This document shows, in pieces, positions 44,790-57,949 of a stretch of DNA of 64,000 bases (position 1 is its first letter; each line of letters begins with the position of its first letter). The notes under the pieces are model-generated. The model saw nothing but the letters and a program-made list of their open reading frames with translations. It had not been told where the DNA came from and searched no databases. This stretch comes from Ophioderma brevispina (lineage: Eukaryota > Echinodermata > Ophiuroidea > Amphilepidida > Ophiodermatidae): assembly GCA_023653785.1 (NCBI GenBank), contig JAMKCH010022410.1:1-64000 (forward strand), in the 5' to 3' direction. Both the position numbers and the translations under genes were made by a program.

Positions 44790-46402
44790 TGATTGCTCTT
44801 GACAAAAACAGAATATGTTACTGGATCACGTGCCGTCTTTGACACCATAGACCACAAACGGCTCATAACCTGTCTAACTGAACGGTATGGAGTAACTGGA
44901 AAAATATTAAATTGGTTCTCTTCTACCAAGATGGCCGAATTCAATCTATATCAGTCACAGGTGCTTTGTCAGATCATGTGGCGGTAGATTGTGAAGTTCC
45001 ACAGGGTTCTGTTACTGGACCTATTGACTTTATCTTTTCAGTGCCCCCTACAGGATATCATTCACTGCCCCATTGGGGGGGTCAATCTGTTGTTATCCCG
45101 ATGACACCCAGCTCTACCTGACTTTCCACCCCCGGGATCGTGAAGCAGCCATTAAAAAATCAATCACGCATTGCAGACATAAGACCCTGATGTAAATCCC
45201 ACAAGCTGATATTAAATGCCAAGAAGACAGAGATATTGTACTTTCGCTTCATTTTAAACAGTTGGGCTAGTACTCTCTCATCAACCGGAATCATTGGAAA
45301 TTCTGTTAGGCAGCTGAAGGACGGTGTCATCTTAGACCCATCACTAAGAAAGATCAATCATGGTATTATGCAAAGCTGTCTGGCTCTCATAAAGACAATG
45401 GGGCACTTTCGACGGTACTTTGATGACAATTCAACCATGGGTGAGATTGGCCCACGCCTTTGTTACGCCTTATCTAGACTGGATTCCTGCAACTCCGATC
45501 CTTGTTATATGGCCTCCCAGAAAGAAAAAACAATTGACCAAGGTTCAGTGAGTTCAAAATGCAGCTGTCCGTCTTGTCCTTAAAATCCGTCGACGAGAAC
45601 ATATCACACCATATCACACTACCACCTGCATTGGCTTCCAGTTGAAACGGATGGAAACATTTAAGATTCCGATCTAAACTATAAGGTCATCCACGGCATG
45701 ACACCCGCCTATATCTCTGAGTTCATCCATCATTTTTTTTCTCCCAGCTGATTACAGCAAGTCAACTCATAAGCAAAGTTCTATGGTGAGAGATCTTTTG
45801 CTTGCAGAACATTTGTGGAATAACTCAGCTCCCAGCAGTATCCATTTAGCTCGTCAATACCTATTTTCCACATCACGTCTAGGACCTTTCTATTCGAAGC
45901 ACACATTTTGGCTCCTGATACGTATCATGTTTTTGTTTTCTGATGCCGTTCACTTATCATTAATACTGACTTAATTTTTTTCTTTCTCTTTCTTGTTCTC
46001 AATCTTCCTCCAATCCACTTGCATAGAATAGTTGTTTTCATCAAAATCAGATTGGTAAGGGTAGAGTCATCTGAATTCAGGAAAGATCAAGACTTACCGA
46101 TGTCGCTGTTGGGGTACATAGCCGGTCGATATCAGGTTACCCATATGTTTTTAAGTATGGAGGCAACTGGATTGTCTTTCTCTTCTTATACATCCATGTT
46201 TAAACGGAAATTGTGTATAATTGATGTATATCATTATAGTTGTTTTTCACATTTGAATTGTTGCATTAGAATTGTATATATTGTATTTGTAATTGTTGTT
46301 TGATAATGATGTAATTGTTCCTTGTTCTATAGGCAGGCCTCTGCATTAGGCGCTATATCAAGATTGTTTATGTAATTACTATATTTTATTATTATTATAT
46401 TA
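44790..46402 (+). pseudogene. Plus-strand LINE remnant (L2/CR1-like)
   Basis: RT fragments in changing frames: motif A FDTIDHKRLITCL with ERYGVTGKILNWF, QSISVTGALSDHV, motif B CEVPQGSVTGP, and a catalytic box YPDD (45094-45105) with Pro in place of Ala. Then DTQLYLTF, LNAKKTEILYF, SRLDSCNS and RREHITP follow, with an LWN(N)SAPSSI C-terminus near 45800. It ends with GGCGCTATAT and a TTATTATTAT tail at about 46402, as in L2/CR1 3' ends. Broken throughout. Confidence 0.85.
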
Positions 46403-47439
46403 CGTAATTATGAGCTTTTCTCTTATGCCATGCAAAGCATTAACAGATACCTAAAAGTATTGAGCACAATTGTATACATCATACTTATTTCTTCATGTTC
46501 CACCGTTGCCAGATTCTTGACCCCATGCAGTTTCTCTCAACACAAACATCTATCAAGGTCTTCATTGATCTGACATTATTCCGATCATCTGTCCCTGTTC
46601 CCAGGTCCCTTAATGCCCAACTTCATCCAAAATTCTGGCTCCTGGACCGTTGATACCTGTATAGAGACAAAGAAAAAAATCCCAAGGCGTGAGGCCTGGA
46701 GATCCTGGTGAACACTCAAGGTGATGGTTGAGAGCAAGTATCAAAAATCCAAAATCACGGAATGAACCCCTGCACTTTGTGTTTTAGGGGAACTGCTCTT
46801 AGATCTACAAACAAATAACACTACCTCCCTTTCTTGCGGTGATCGTCAGGCTGGCAGTCATTTTCCTTTAGAGATTAATGGATATAGGAATAGGTTTCTT
46901 TCACACATACATAAATATAATATAATGTTATAAGTACATATTCCATTATATATGAAAAAATATTCAAAGTAAGGTGTAATCGTTAAGTTGTGACGCTATA
47001 TATTATACTGTACTTTAATTATTATTATGTCAACATGCGCCTGCTCTGATGACAATTTGTCGCGGAGTATGTTTGGCTTTTGAAGGCATTTTAGATCCCG
47101 TGCCAGAGTGAGAGCATAAAACCAGTCTCTGCACTCACGGGCGCTGTGACTCCGTTTAAGTTTATTTTTGTGTCGTCTGCAGAGGTAGTGATTGCGGTAA
47201 CCCAAATGTTAACCTAAACATAATTGCCCACTGTTTCAACATACATGCACACATTAAAATGGCCACTTGCTTGTAAGGCCCCGGAGGGGGGGGGGTCGTC
47301 ACTTTGGGGGTGTGGTGTTGTGCTATCGGGTTTCAAAAATTGCGGTCCCGGAGTGATTTAAGGCCCAGAAAATGGTTCTCCGGCACTAGGTTTGCCAACA
47401 AAAAAATCAAAAATAAGCTGCGATTTCCCTACTATACAA
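46403..47439. other. No recognised gene
   Basis: AT-rich spacer between two LINEs. A short CCGGAGGGGGGGGG run lies near 47281. Confidence 0.4.
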
Positions 47440-49250
47440 TACCAATACAAACGGCATTTGATTATAGCGCCTTCTCAAAAACAAGGTCAAAGCGATTTAC
47501 AAAATTCGAGAGTAGATTACTATTAGCCGAAAACATGGTTCATCTTTACAAACCTGTTGTATTACATGAGGATAAGATAAGTACTTACATCAAAAAATAT
47601 AAAATAAAAAAAAGGGACAACGCTGCATAATTAACTATCATGCTGAGGCAATAACAAAAAACACAGTTAAGCCACAATCAACTCTTAGGAAAATAGAGAA
47701 ATTTTAGAACTTTCTAAAAAGTAACAAGGACTTTGGAGGGCGAACAGAGTAGGCAAACGAGTTCCCATAGCTAGGTGGCCGCATCTGCTGAAAGCCCTGT
47801 CACCTAATGACCTTTTGGCGGGAGGGAGGGGGGGAAAAGTGAGGAGCGTCTTGTCACCCGCAGAACGCAATCCTGGCCCGCCAGGAATTACAAAAGAAGA
47901 GGTATCGGAAAGTAAGATGGCAATTGATCCGGAACTGCACTTGTCGTAAAGAAGCATCAGCTTAAAGACAACGCGCTCCCTAATTGGTAGCCAATGGAAC
48001 TCTTTAGGAGTGGGTGGCTGGGTCCTTCTATCAGAATCTGAACACCAGCCTGGCTGCTCTATTCTGCAAAATCTAAAGTTTACTCGATCTCTGACAGACA
48101 TTCCATACAAAAGTGGATTGGCATAGTCAAAAGCGAGAGGATAAAATCAGTGACCGGACGAGATGATGACAACTCTAAATGTGATAAAGCGACGGATCCG
48201 GTAAATATTGCCAAGGTAAAGTAACCGAACTGTTTAATGATGACCTCTTTACATGTTCAGTCCATTAGACATGGTCTGATCAAACACGACACCAAGGTTT
48301 CTAATTGCCGAGGGCTGGGGAAAGCCCTGTCCCGACCCTGATGGTATATCTTTGAGGCATTTGGTGTAATAGGAAGAACATGCGATGAAAAATTATGTCT
48401 TTTCATAATCAATTTGAGTTGGTTACAGCGCATCCACTCACTGATTTCATCAATACAAAGAGAGAGTCTTTTGACAGCATGTTGGCATGACATCAATCTT
48501 AGGATCAAAATGTCAAATAGAGCTGTACATCATCAGCATACATGTGGTAAGCAATTTGTGCTTCCGGATGATTGATGCGAGTTACAGATGTGTACTATGA
48601 AAAAGAGAGGCACCCCGCCACAAACCCTGAGGAAGAACGCGAAGGGAGATGATGCTGTTTGAAATTGCATCCCCAATGAGCACCACCGAAAAGAGCGGGT
48701 CTGCACGGTAAGACCGATCCACTGAAGGCGTACATGTTAATTGAACTAGGATCCACGTTAACTATCCAAAAAGAAAATGCATGATCACTATCAAAAGCGC
48801 AGTAAAGATTATAGCAGCACAATGCAACTGCCTTATGTTATGAATGCATGAGGTATCGGATTGACAGCAGAAGTGCCGTTTCCAGTGCTGTGTCCCGTTC
48901 TTTGTTTAAGTGACTGAAACTTCTCATATTTAAGCATGAGGACAAGTGATCTTTATCTGAGGAACACTATTTTCTCCATGAACTAGACACGCAGCAACAT
49001 TGGCACAGGGCCGCGATAGTTTTTGAGCACCTCTTTGTCTAGGGAAGGCTTTTTGAGGAATGTGGTTGTCACGCAGCTTACCGGAGCTTAGCTGGGAAAA
49101 TACCAGTGCGGGATTGTAGAATTGTTAATGATCAGTGTTAACGGCTCAGCCAGAGTTGCACATTCTCCTTAAGTAAAACCAAAAATAGTGTCTAAGGAAC
49201 ATGATTTGATTTGAGTTTGGATTGTTGGACATAATCACCTTGGTTACCTC
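47440..49250 (-). pseudogene. Minus-strand LINE remnant (L2/CR1-like)
   Basis: From the 5' side (about 49250) shifted frames give an RT start (QLSSGKLRDNHIPQKAFP; KNYRPCANVA-like). Then come LYNLYCAFDSDHAFSFW (48820-48780) and an intact YADD at 48529-48540 (HMYADDVQLYLTF). CIDEISEWMRCNQLKL follows at about 48450, then FHWLPIRERVVFKLMLLYDK near 47980 and GDRAFSRCGHL. The 3' UTR ends near 47440 with the complement of TAGCGCC, mirroring the 46.4 kb element. Several frameshifts. Confidence 0.85.
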
Positions 49251-51186
49251 TTCAACAGTGACTGGATTTAAATATGCATTGGGAACGGTATCATCAATAT
49301 GTCCCCACTGGATTCATTCATGCGGTAGACCCCACCATGGTAATATCAAGGTCCCGTCTGATTTTGTTATACCGGTCGACTGTGAAAGAAGAAAATTGAA
49401 CACAAACCTGGCGGCAATGAGACTACTTAGTTCAGTAGCTGAATTACAGTAGGAAGTTGTTGGGTTTGGGGTTCAGAAGATTATTCAGGAGTGAGAAATA
49501 ACATGGTTTTTGTTGTTCGCATTTTCTAATGTTCTCTGTAATAAACCTCCTGAGCATGATGAATGAGTTACCAGTCACTGCTGCTTTGACATTGTATGAC
49601 TCCAGATTCGACAATTATTTCTGTTTTAACCATTTTCTCTCTAAGTCATACGTTCACGTCTCGGTGCATCATTCACTATCTTTATTAAACCAAGGTGATA
49701 GTGGTCTCATAATGCGGGAACGTTGTTGAGGAGGTGCATGGGAATGGAGTACCTAATTAAAGGACTCCTCAAATGTACCATAGCACTCACAAAATGAGCC
49801 ATCATCGAAGGTAAAGACTGCCACAATCATGATGAAATGTATTCCTTCATTCTCAGCTACTTTTTGAGGTTTTTTGAACAAATGGTGATAGAATATAGAA
49901 GATATGGCTTTGGACATGAAAAAACGTAGGGCTCTGGACTGAAATGGTCCTAAAATGGGGGGTCTCTGGTGGAATGAAAAAGATCTTGAAAATGAGGGTC
50001 TTATAGGCGGCACATACCACTTCATCCCAATGTGAGAACCCCGCACCCGGGGGTAATGCCCTGGGTAGTGCCTCAACAGTTACCCCTCACACGTGGTGGG
50101 GGAAAAGGTCATCTAGAGGTCATTAGATGTCATTAGAGGTCACAGCCCAAGATAGTAAGATTCAAATTGTTTTCACATATATCAATTTTCTTGACACTTG
50201 GATGCATTGGTCCTTAGGGGGTATTGAGTAGTGTCCCACCTATTGGTGACCTCATATGACCTTGGTGACCTCATTTGACCTTTGTCCGGTGAACGTTCAA
50301 TTTTACTCTTAGAAGAACTAACCACGGCGAAGAATTGTACACTTGATGGTTAATACGTTCTGTGAAGAGTTTATAGAAGGTATGTAACAACTGATGGGGC
50401 ATTCGTAAGAGATCTTGAATAAATTATGTGACAATATAGATGAATGTTTCCGAGTTTCCTTGGTATTTGTAGCGGTATACCCTTCTGGCGTCCGTGTCTG
50501 TGTTCCATACCAATCACTATGGACTGCGGAAAAAGGTTAACCGATTAGTCGCGGATTCCAACTCTTCGCAACTTAACTATCGCGGCACTGAGGGAGAAGT
50601 TAGCCGTCAACGCGTCAGGTCCCACATTTCTCCCTTTCTTTCTCACCCTCAAGCTAAGTGGAGTTAAATGTTCCTCACCATAATAGAACGTTAGAGTTCT
50701 ACGGCACATTGTTCTACAAAAGATGGCAGTGATGTATCTCAACTTTATTCCCCAGGAAGAGGGGGATTTTTGTAATCTGACTTAATGGTCTTTGCTAGAA
50801 ATAGTGGCGAGGTCTGAAATGTTGGGGCTTAAATCCATGCATTTTTTGACCCGTTCATGACCACCAGTTTTTGCAGGCCCAGCACCCTTTCAATGCCAAA
50901 TAACTTTAAAGAAACCCGCAAACATCATTTTAACTTGATTGGTAGCGTAACCACCCCTAATAGAAACCTGCTTTGATTTTCTGTCGTGCATGACGAAAAT
51001 ACTAAATCTCATCTTATTACATAAGGCGGCGTAGGCTTTTTTCACTGCAGGTGTGCTCTAATACATTGTAGCATTCTATATATCAAAAACCTGGTTTTCG
51101 AAAAAAATTGGGGGGGGCGCTTCTTTCTACTAGAAATGTTCTCATGTCTCTTTAGGTCTCATAAATTGTACTCTTTTACATTACAG
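49251..51186. other. Gene-poor stretch
   Basis: Contains repeat-like GC-rich patches (50030-50100) and the AGGTCA-rich segment listed separately. No recognised gene. Confidence 0.4.
50101..50285. repeat. Cluster of AGGTCA/TGACCT half-sites
   Basis: AGGTCA-like hexamers occur three times at 50106-50141, and TGACCT four times at 50246-50282 in the opposite sense, with short regular spacing. They match nuclear-receptor half-sites but most likely belong to a degenerate tandem repeat. Similar phrases occur near 2918. Confidence 0.5.
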
Positions 51187-51273
51187 GCAAAATCTAGTGG
51201 TTATGAGGCCGATATCAGTATGCCATCAGCTGAGTCAGAACAGGACCACAACCTGAATGATGGCCATGATGAG
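51187..51273 (+). CDS. Internal exon of an unidentified gene, 87 bp
   Basis: A CTCTTTTACATTACAG acceptor and a GATGAG/GTAGGA donor bound exactly 29 codons, phase 0 at both ends. They read AKSSGYEADISMPSAESEQD then HNLNDGHDE, an acidic, probably disordered segment. The other two frames have stops. The gene is not recognised, and partner exons were not found within about 1 kb on either side. It is one of the few non-repeat coding signals in this half of the window. Confidence 0.5.
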
Positions 51274-52579
51274 GTAGGATAAATCATATTTATTTCTTTA
51301 CACTGTAAACAAATGTTTAGATTTGGTAACAGTTGTTTAAGTGCCTAGATGCGTTCAACAAAGCAACGAAATCATAAACATAACTTTTGTCAAAGTGAGT
51401 ATCACTTAGTCTAATTGCTCCTATAAATCACTAAAACGCATTGAAATTCAGCATTGTTTTCCCCATTTCTAAATCTGAGCGATGGGATTTATAACGTGAA
51501 CGCCTAAACGGCATTTTAAACACTTTAATTGGCCACAAGGCATTTACAAGCTTAACACTATAGTTTATTGTCTAACACATAAAGGTCATGCGATGGCGAT
51601 GTTCAGAATCTAAACACATAAACGTTATAAACTCGAAGAAACCTACATTACTATCATGGTGAACTGCCTGTGTTTTCAAACCCCCTTACAAGAATAAAAT
51701 ATCTCCGTCGAGGTTTTATGACCCAACGTTTTCCCACAAAAATTCAATTACGTGCGACTTGCTTATTTCTTGGGTGCTCCCTACCAACCGGTTTTTAAGA
51801 GCTAAATCTGCGATACTGTAAATATAATCTTAAGTACTTCATTTTGGGTGCTAAAATTTAAGTAAAGCGAAGTGTTTTTATGTGTAATTTTATAGGATTT
51901 TTGTGTGATGACATGATCTTCACAGAATTGAACGAACTGGTACATGTGGAGGATGGACTTGAGACAATTAATAATAACAGATATTTTCCACCTTTTGAAA
52001 ACTTATGTTGTCTTGTTCTTAAAAATGGGTTTGGGCATAGTCTTGAATGACTTCAAATGTGGCCAGACATGCGATACATATAAAAATAACTTAGCTGTCT
52101 CATTGTTGTACTTCTTATAATTTTTTAATTCACAGGTTTGTAGGTAGTCTACTCAATCTTACAGTAGACCTAGAATGATTGCTAAAGAAGGTTTCGTACT
52201 GTAACTTGCTGTAAACCCTCCCCCAAACATATCAAAAAGGTAGAGAAAAAAGGAAAGCATGAAGACATGCTAATTCATAAAACCTATTGCTATTTTGCCT
52301 ATTGGTTATAGTCAAACATTAGTACCTCTTGTTAGTGAAATGTTGTATTTTTACAACATATTAACTCTTGTTTCATCAAACTGTTTATGGTATTTATGCT
52401 TGCAAAATGTGTTGTAATTGATTATTAAAGTGGAAGTGAGATGATAATTTTTCAAGGATGGCTGCCGTTTTGACGCCAACTCCCTCCAAAATCGAATGAT
52501 GGGACCAGGTGTCTGGGTGTTGTACAATTTCTTCAGGCGTTCTGAAACTCCTCTGTAGGTGAAAAGTCCAGTCTGTATG
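51274..52579. other. AT-rich, possible intron
   Basis: If the 51.2 kb exon is real this is intron. One small plus-strand frame (about 51863-52050) reads ELNELVHVEDGLETINNNRY and then a stop; it looks coding-like but does not fit the exon phase. Confidence 0.3.
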
Positions 52580-53470
52580 GGAAGTGTCTGCTATATATCT
52601 TGATTGAAGAAGTTCATCAGCCCGTTGACGTATTTGAAACCGTTCCGTTTTGCCAAGTCGAGAGCTAAAGTGTTGAAAAACCTGTGTTTAAGGCATCCTC
52701 AGCTTGATTCACCTTTGATTATTATAGGTGGGGTAGCTTCTTTTCAGTCAATCTACCTCAAGCCATCCCAGGCAGCAGTATGGTTGTTTTTTCAAGAGTA
52801 GGGTGTCAGCGCTTTCTGCCCTGGACTTAACATGTTCCCCAAGCACCATGGTGTAAGCATCTTCAAGTGCAGCCTTAAGCCAGCATCACGGTTGTGCTTG
52901 AACTTCGAATGGATTAGTATGATGGTGTGTCTTTAGTTTCTTCTAGCTTTGTAGACTTGTCATTTGGGGCAAAGGCAGTAGTCGTCCTCTTTCTCCTAGG
53001 TATCATCTCAGTGCATTATTTCTTTGTTGGGCTGTTGTGAGGAATCATAATACTGACTGAGCGTTTTTGTCAACATGAGCTTGTCAAACAAGAGTGTTGA
53101 ACTTGTTATGTGCTGCTTCAATATACTGCTCACAAAGCTCTGATTTTCCAATAGACCTTCCTACAGTCGATTGTTTCATGGGATCTCTGGGAGATCTGGC
53201 CCCTACAAGAGATTAATTATATGAACAGACTTAACAACTTCAAAAAGTTTGTCGGCTCTGTTAATCTACTTCTTTCTGACCAAAAGTTCTCCATTTGGAC
53301 CAGTGTATCCACAGTCTACTTGCTTGATTGATTTTGGAATCTTGGTTTAGTGGCAACTAAGTTCAATGTTCCATGAAGTCCTTCATGTACATACCATTTT
53401 CTGTTGGTTCGTTGTTTGCAAAGTGAACAGCGTGTCTCGGCCAATGCTTAGCTTTGTAATCTCAGGGATG
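52580..53470 (-). pseudogene. Decayed coding-like remnant, perhaps a pogo/CENP-B-type transposase
   Basis: The minus strand has a series of short frames: MKQSTVGRSIGKSELCEQY and IEAAHNKFNTLV, KFKHNRDAGLRLHLKMLTP, and LRMP/TQVFQHFSS with LAKRNGFKYVNGLMNFFN. The last resembles the segment before the DDE domain in pogo/CENP-B-like transposases. Many stops are present, and the identification is tentative. Confidence 0.25.
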
Positions 53471-54494
53471 TACGATTATGGATGGAACTGTGGTGGCGGT
53501 GGAGAGTTCACGGTAAAAAAATGAGAGACAATGTGAAGGGGGGGAACTTCCACTGCGGTTACGCAGAATGTGCCCTCGGGATAGTTTTTCCAAACTGGCT
53601 GTATAACCCCAAGTACCCTTCTTGCTGCTGCTTCCTACTATTACCCGCCTACTACCAATTTTCTTCTTTTCCTGCTATTCCACTTTTGCACATATTTTGC
53701 AGTTGCGCTCGCAAACATTTTGAACATTTATAATTTCATTGCAGCAATTTTATAATTTCGTAGCAATTTAAACTCTGTAAGAGAGGCAAGGCACTTCATA
53801 TTTCTTACCTAAGTGGCAACCCCTTAAAGTTCATACTGGATACCCCATTTTTATTGAGCTTATAGACCAAATGATCTATTTTGGGTACATTTTATCTGGA
53901 TGAACCCCTACTTTTCACCTGGCCGATTTTTGGCTCATATAACCATCAATTCAGATAGGATGTGCCCCCCCCAAGCTACATTTTGTTATCTAATTGGACC
54001 AAATGTGTTTGAAAATCTAATAATAATTTGTAAATAAAAGATCTCCCATAGGAATTGTATAGTCTACAAATCTTCAGAATGCAAAATTAAGTTTGGTTGG
54101 GAAAAGCGGCATCTTGAATGATACCATCCTTTTCCACTTTAAAATTATATCAATTGCAAGTGCTACACATTTGCAGCATAGGCTGCAGAACAGTTCAAAC
54201 TACTAACCAGAAATTGAAAATTTCCCTTAAACATGCATTTTATGATTTCAACACACATTTGGTTTTTCGAAATATGGGCAAATCGTCACGTAATATTAAA
54301 TGCAATCGCCGGTATTGCCAGGCTTCCCGTTTCTACCCTTTTGTTTTTTGATATGTGTTGGTGAGAGCTTTTATACTAGTTACAGCAAAAAAAAACCTTC
54401 TGTAGCAATTTGTCCAGGGGTTACCGGAGGGCAATGGTTTTGGGGTTGTTTTGTCTGAATTTAATCGGGCAGTTTGATATTAGAGTGTATTTGT
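53471..54494. other. No recognised gene
   Basis: AT-rich, with an 83-codon chance-like frame at 53482-53733. Nothing else identified. Confidence 0.4.
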
Positions 54495-55310
54495 GCGCAT
54501 GGCTACAGAGGCATAGCTCTGTAGCCATGGCCCGTATGTTCAAGGGTATTATGTGTGATAGAAGATTACTTTTGCAGGGGAAGTTTCGAGTTTGAGTTAT
54601 GCACAGGTAATTTAACAGAATATGATTATGTGACTTCATATTTTTCTTAATTATCATGATCTACTAAGTCTTTTGAAAAAAGGTGTAAGAGATGATTTTT
54701 TAATGTCACTGGGACCGAGAATGCCATAGTAAAAATGCATTGTAGCAGTTTCCACAAAATACCGTTTGAAATCCCCAATGCCCCAATCGAGCAGAATCGT
54801 GTCCTACCCTCTTGTACAGAACCACATGTATAGTTCCACATCTTGATACGGATTACGCTGCTGTGACAAACAGGAGATACAGAATGCTTGCTGTTTGCCG
54901 TATTGTAGTATAAACGGTAACAGATGAATAGTTTGGTGTCACGTGATCAGGTACAGGTCACGTGTCAGGTATCAGAAATCAGTTTGCTCTTCGGGGGCGA
55001 CCGATATGTATAAATCCGACTATGTTAAAGGCAAGGTCCTTACATGACCCTCTGCCCAAGTGCTATTATTTTTTCCAAAAGGACCACCGTGTATTATGTC
55101 TAACAGTACAAAAGTTACCTTTCCCTAATGATCAAAACCGACGTACGATGACGATAATCGGTTTTGTTTTTTTTCAATGTAGGGATAAGTACGTCATTTT
55201 TACTGAATGGGTCCCCCGAAGCAAAAAATAAAAACAATCAATGCCCGTGGACGTCATCAAATCTTTTATTTTCCAAAAATTGGGCTGTTATTCCATAATA
55301 AAAATTCCTT

Positions 55311-55346
<36 letters not shown>

Positions 55347-55540
55347 TAATTACATTCAATTGTCCCCGCATATGAAATATGAATGTGAAAAAGATGGTCC
55401 ATAAGTCTACAAAACTGAAAACATAGTCAGCGGGCTAAATTACCCTTACCGAGGGGGGGGAACTCCCGAATGAGCAGACGGATCCCGTGTTAGTTTTAGC
55501 AGGCAACAGCCACTTGCGCGCGGCTGGGGAGGTTATGCGT
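54495..55540 (+). repeat. 1.05 kb dispersed element, copy B
   Basis: Direct copy of 43317-44366. Its 5' end holds a 13-bp inverted repeat, ATGGCTACAGAG and its complement around GCATAG (54498-54530). A T28 run at 55312-55339 replaces unrelated bases of copy A. The differences from copy A are mainly one-base gaps. Confidence 0.87.
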
Positions 55541-56234
55541 GTTGTAGTATTGTTCATAGATTGAGTGGGACTTTGATAACACTGGAATCTCTGGTGACGA
55601 GACAGCTGATCGCACTGGGAATCCACGATAGAGTCGCACAGGAAACACTACGTTGAAGGTTGGCCTAATAGTAGGAGTGATACCAATGACATTAAAATAT
55701 TCTTAAAGGGTCATTGATTATCCGTAGCACCCTCTTCCGACTTCCCTGAAAAGTTGAGATTTAGATCATTCAAACTGTGCTCTTTTTGATCTTTCTTGGT
55801 CAATTTTGCTCTTGCGGAGCATTGGAATTAGGGAATGGGGCTGCTAGTGGGGAGATTTTCACAGGGTAATGAGGAAAAGAAAAACAGTAGCTTTTCTGCA
55901 GATACCAAAGTTTGACCACTTTCGGTCAAATATGGGGTTAGGTTTGACAAGTAGAATATCACGTCTTGGGTATGTGTGTGCTTTGGAACCCTTTTTTCAA
56001 ATTGCTTGCGCATGCATGGACACCTTTAAATGCTGACTCAAGGATTTCCCAAGGATGGCGCCCTCAATTCAAACAAACCATTCTCTTTTGCATAGAAAAT
56101 AACCCTTAAGCTTTCATATACTAACCAGGAAATGGTTGTTGGGAAGATTTCACAGGGTAAATGAGAAGAAAAACAGCTCTTTCTTGCAGATACCACAATT
56201 ATATTGCATAACTGTTGCCTTGTAGATAGGTATA
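55541..56234. repeat. Degraded dispersed-repeat sequence left of the DIRS element
   Basis: Two tandem-like phrases (GATTTTCACAGGGTAA, GAGGAAAAGAAAAACAG, CAGATACCA) at 55850-55910 and 56145-56210 resemble 21310-21350. Similar sequence continues on the other side of the DIRS element. Confidence 0.5.
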
Positions 56235-56380
56235 ATTAAATCCGTATTTTGTCAGTATATTGGCCCCTCCGAATATAAACACCTTTTTTAAAGAGAATGA
56301 AAACGGAATAGTCCAAATCGCATCATATATAATCCACTGCTCCACTCTGAACTACGCCGTCTTGTCAAAATAAGCCCCCT
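56235..56380 (+). repeat. DIRS left inverted terminal repeat
   Basis: Reads ATTAAATCCGTATTTTG, GGCCCCTCC, AAAGAGAATG, AATAGTCCAA, CATCATATATAATCC and GTCAAAATAAG in order. The complement of the right end has the same blocks in the same order with small gaps. Confidence 0.88.
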
Positions 56381-56399
56381 TCGACGGATGCACATAGAG

Positions 56400-57900
56400 C
56401 GCGATCGCTTTGAGTGACTCGTTGTTTGTGTGCATTGTTTTTATTAGGTTGCCTTTGGTGTTATCATCACGTGGGGAGAGATGTAGTTATTATTACCTTC
56501 AGATATCATGGTCTAAGGATAAAGAAAAAGTACCTTCTAAACCAAGGGACGTTCAAAGGAAATATTCTGTAGATCAGGGGACGGTCTGTCTCACCGGAAA
56601 GGAGCGCCTCAGGAGATATGATAAGAATCTCAAGGATACAAGTAATATTCACGGTTTCAAAACTCTGTTTGTCCGGATCGAGAGTTATCTACGAGCGTTG
56701 AAGTGGGCCAGCAAAGCTGCAAGAAAAGAAAAGAAGTTACGTTACGGCGAAGGCCACACCGGCCATTCCTGGAATGTTACCGTGGCCGTTTCCATCTATA
56801 TCTAACTCAGAACTCCCCCTTGTGCGGAGAGTGGTATCGTCCCCCAATAAACAGTCTCGAACATCGCGAGATCGGAATTGCATAACTATAGTGCCAAGAA
56901 CATGGCACAGAGTCGGGGCACGAGTCGAAGGAATCGTGCTCCGTATCGTCCCGTAACACGCTATTTCTCCGGCTGGCAGCAAGCGTCCAGAGGCCGTATG
57001 GGACGAGCGATTGACTAGTTCGCCGTCGGTAAGTGGTGTTAATGTTGCACGTGTAAGCCTCTACACGAACCGATTGTAGATGCAAGTCATGATCATGTTG
57101 TTCAGAAATCCGAAGCGGAAAGATTCGAGTAGTAATACTGTACCGGGCCCGTATTCACCTACGGCTCCAGCTTTGCACCTCTGATGACATTAAAGCTTTT
57201 GGGTCCTGCCGTGTTTAAAGATGATAACGTGGGGGTAATAGCCCGTACCTGAATACGGCAGAGTATTTTGTACCAAGGCATTTAACAAAAAAATTAAGGG
57301 GGAGAAGTGTGATGAGTTACAGAAAGAATATAAGCCTCCAGAAAACAGTAAGTCTCACTCCAAAGCCAAGGCTTAATAAGCATGGTGTACAGGAGATCCC
57401 AGACTATGTTCGTGGGAAAGACAAAAGCTTTCTTGAGACGCAACATAAATTCGCTGCAATCACAACTCCTCTAATGAGGGCAATTGAAATGGTTGACAGT
57501 TTCAGAGCCCGAGCTTGACCGACGTCAGTAGTGAGGCACTTTCCCATGTTGACCTTTCTGGGCAGTGCGCAGTTCCACAGGTTATGCAACGCAGGGAGCT
57601 CATTAGACCTCATCTGTCGGATGAGAGTAAATGGCAGATTGTTTTTTAATAAGGACGTACCAGTAACTGAGTGCTTACTACTATGGTAGACGAAGCAGAG
57701 AAAGAAATCTAATCAAGGAAATGAAGTCGTGACGGATCTCAAGATTGCGCAATCTATCTTTCGGGAGATAAGAAAGAAAATCAAACAAACAAGGGATACA
57801 AGTCATGGTGGAAAAGGATATGATTGGAAACACAAGAGATCATTCATAAAGCAAATCAAAGGGAAGGCAGGGCATCCCAATTGGTTGCGCAGTAGTAGCT
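56400..57900 (+). pseudogene. DIRS gag-like region
   Basis: Frames at 56410-56805 and 57309-57518 (SLTPKPRLNKHGVQEIP then DYVRGKDKSFLETQ) resemble the N-terminal ORF of DIRS elements (proline-rich, lysine-rich, with a helical QxxL segment). Similarity is to the general layout, with no diagnostic zinc knuckle seen. Confidence 0.5.
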
Positions 57901-57949
57901 AGGACAAGGGACTCAAACAAAAAAACAGCTCCTACAGGGGACGAATTGA

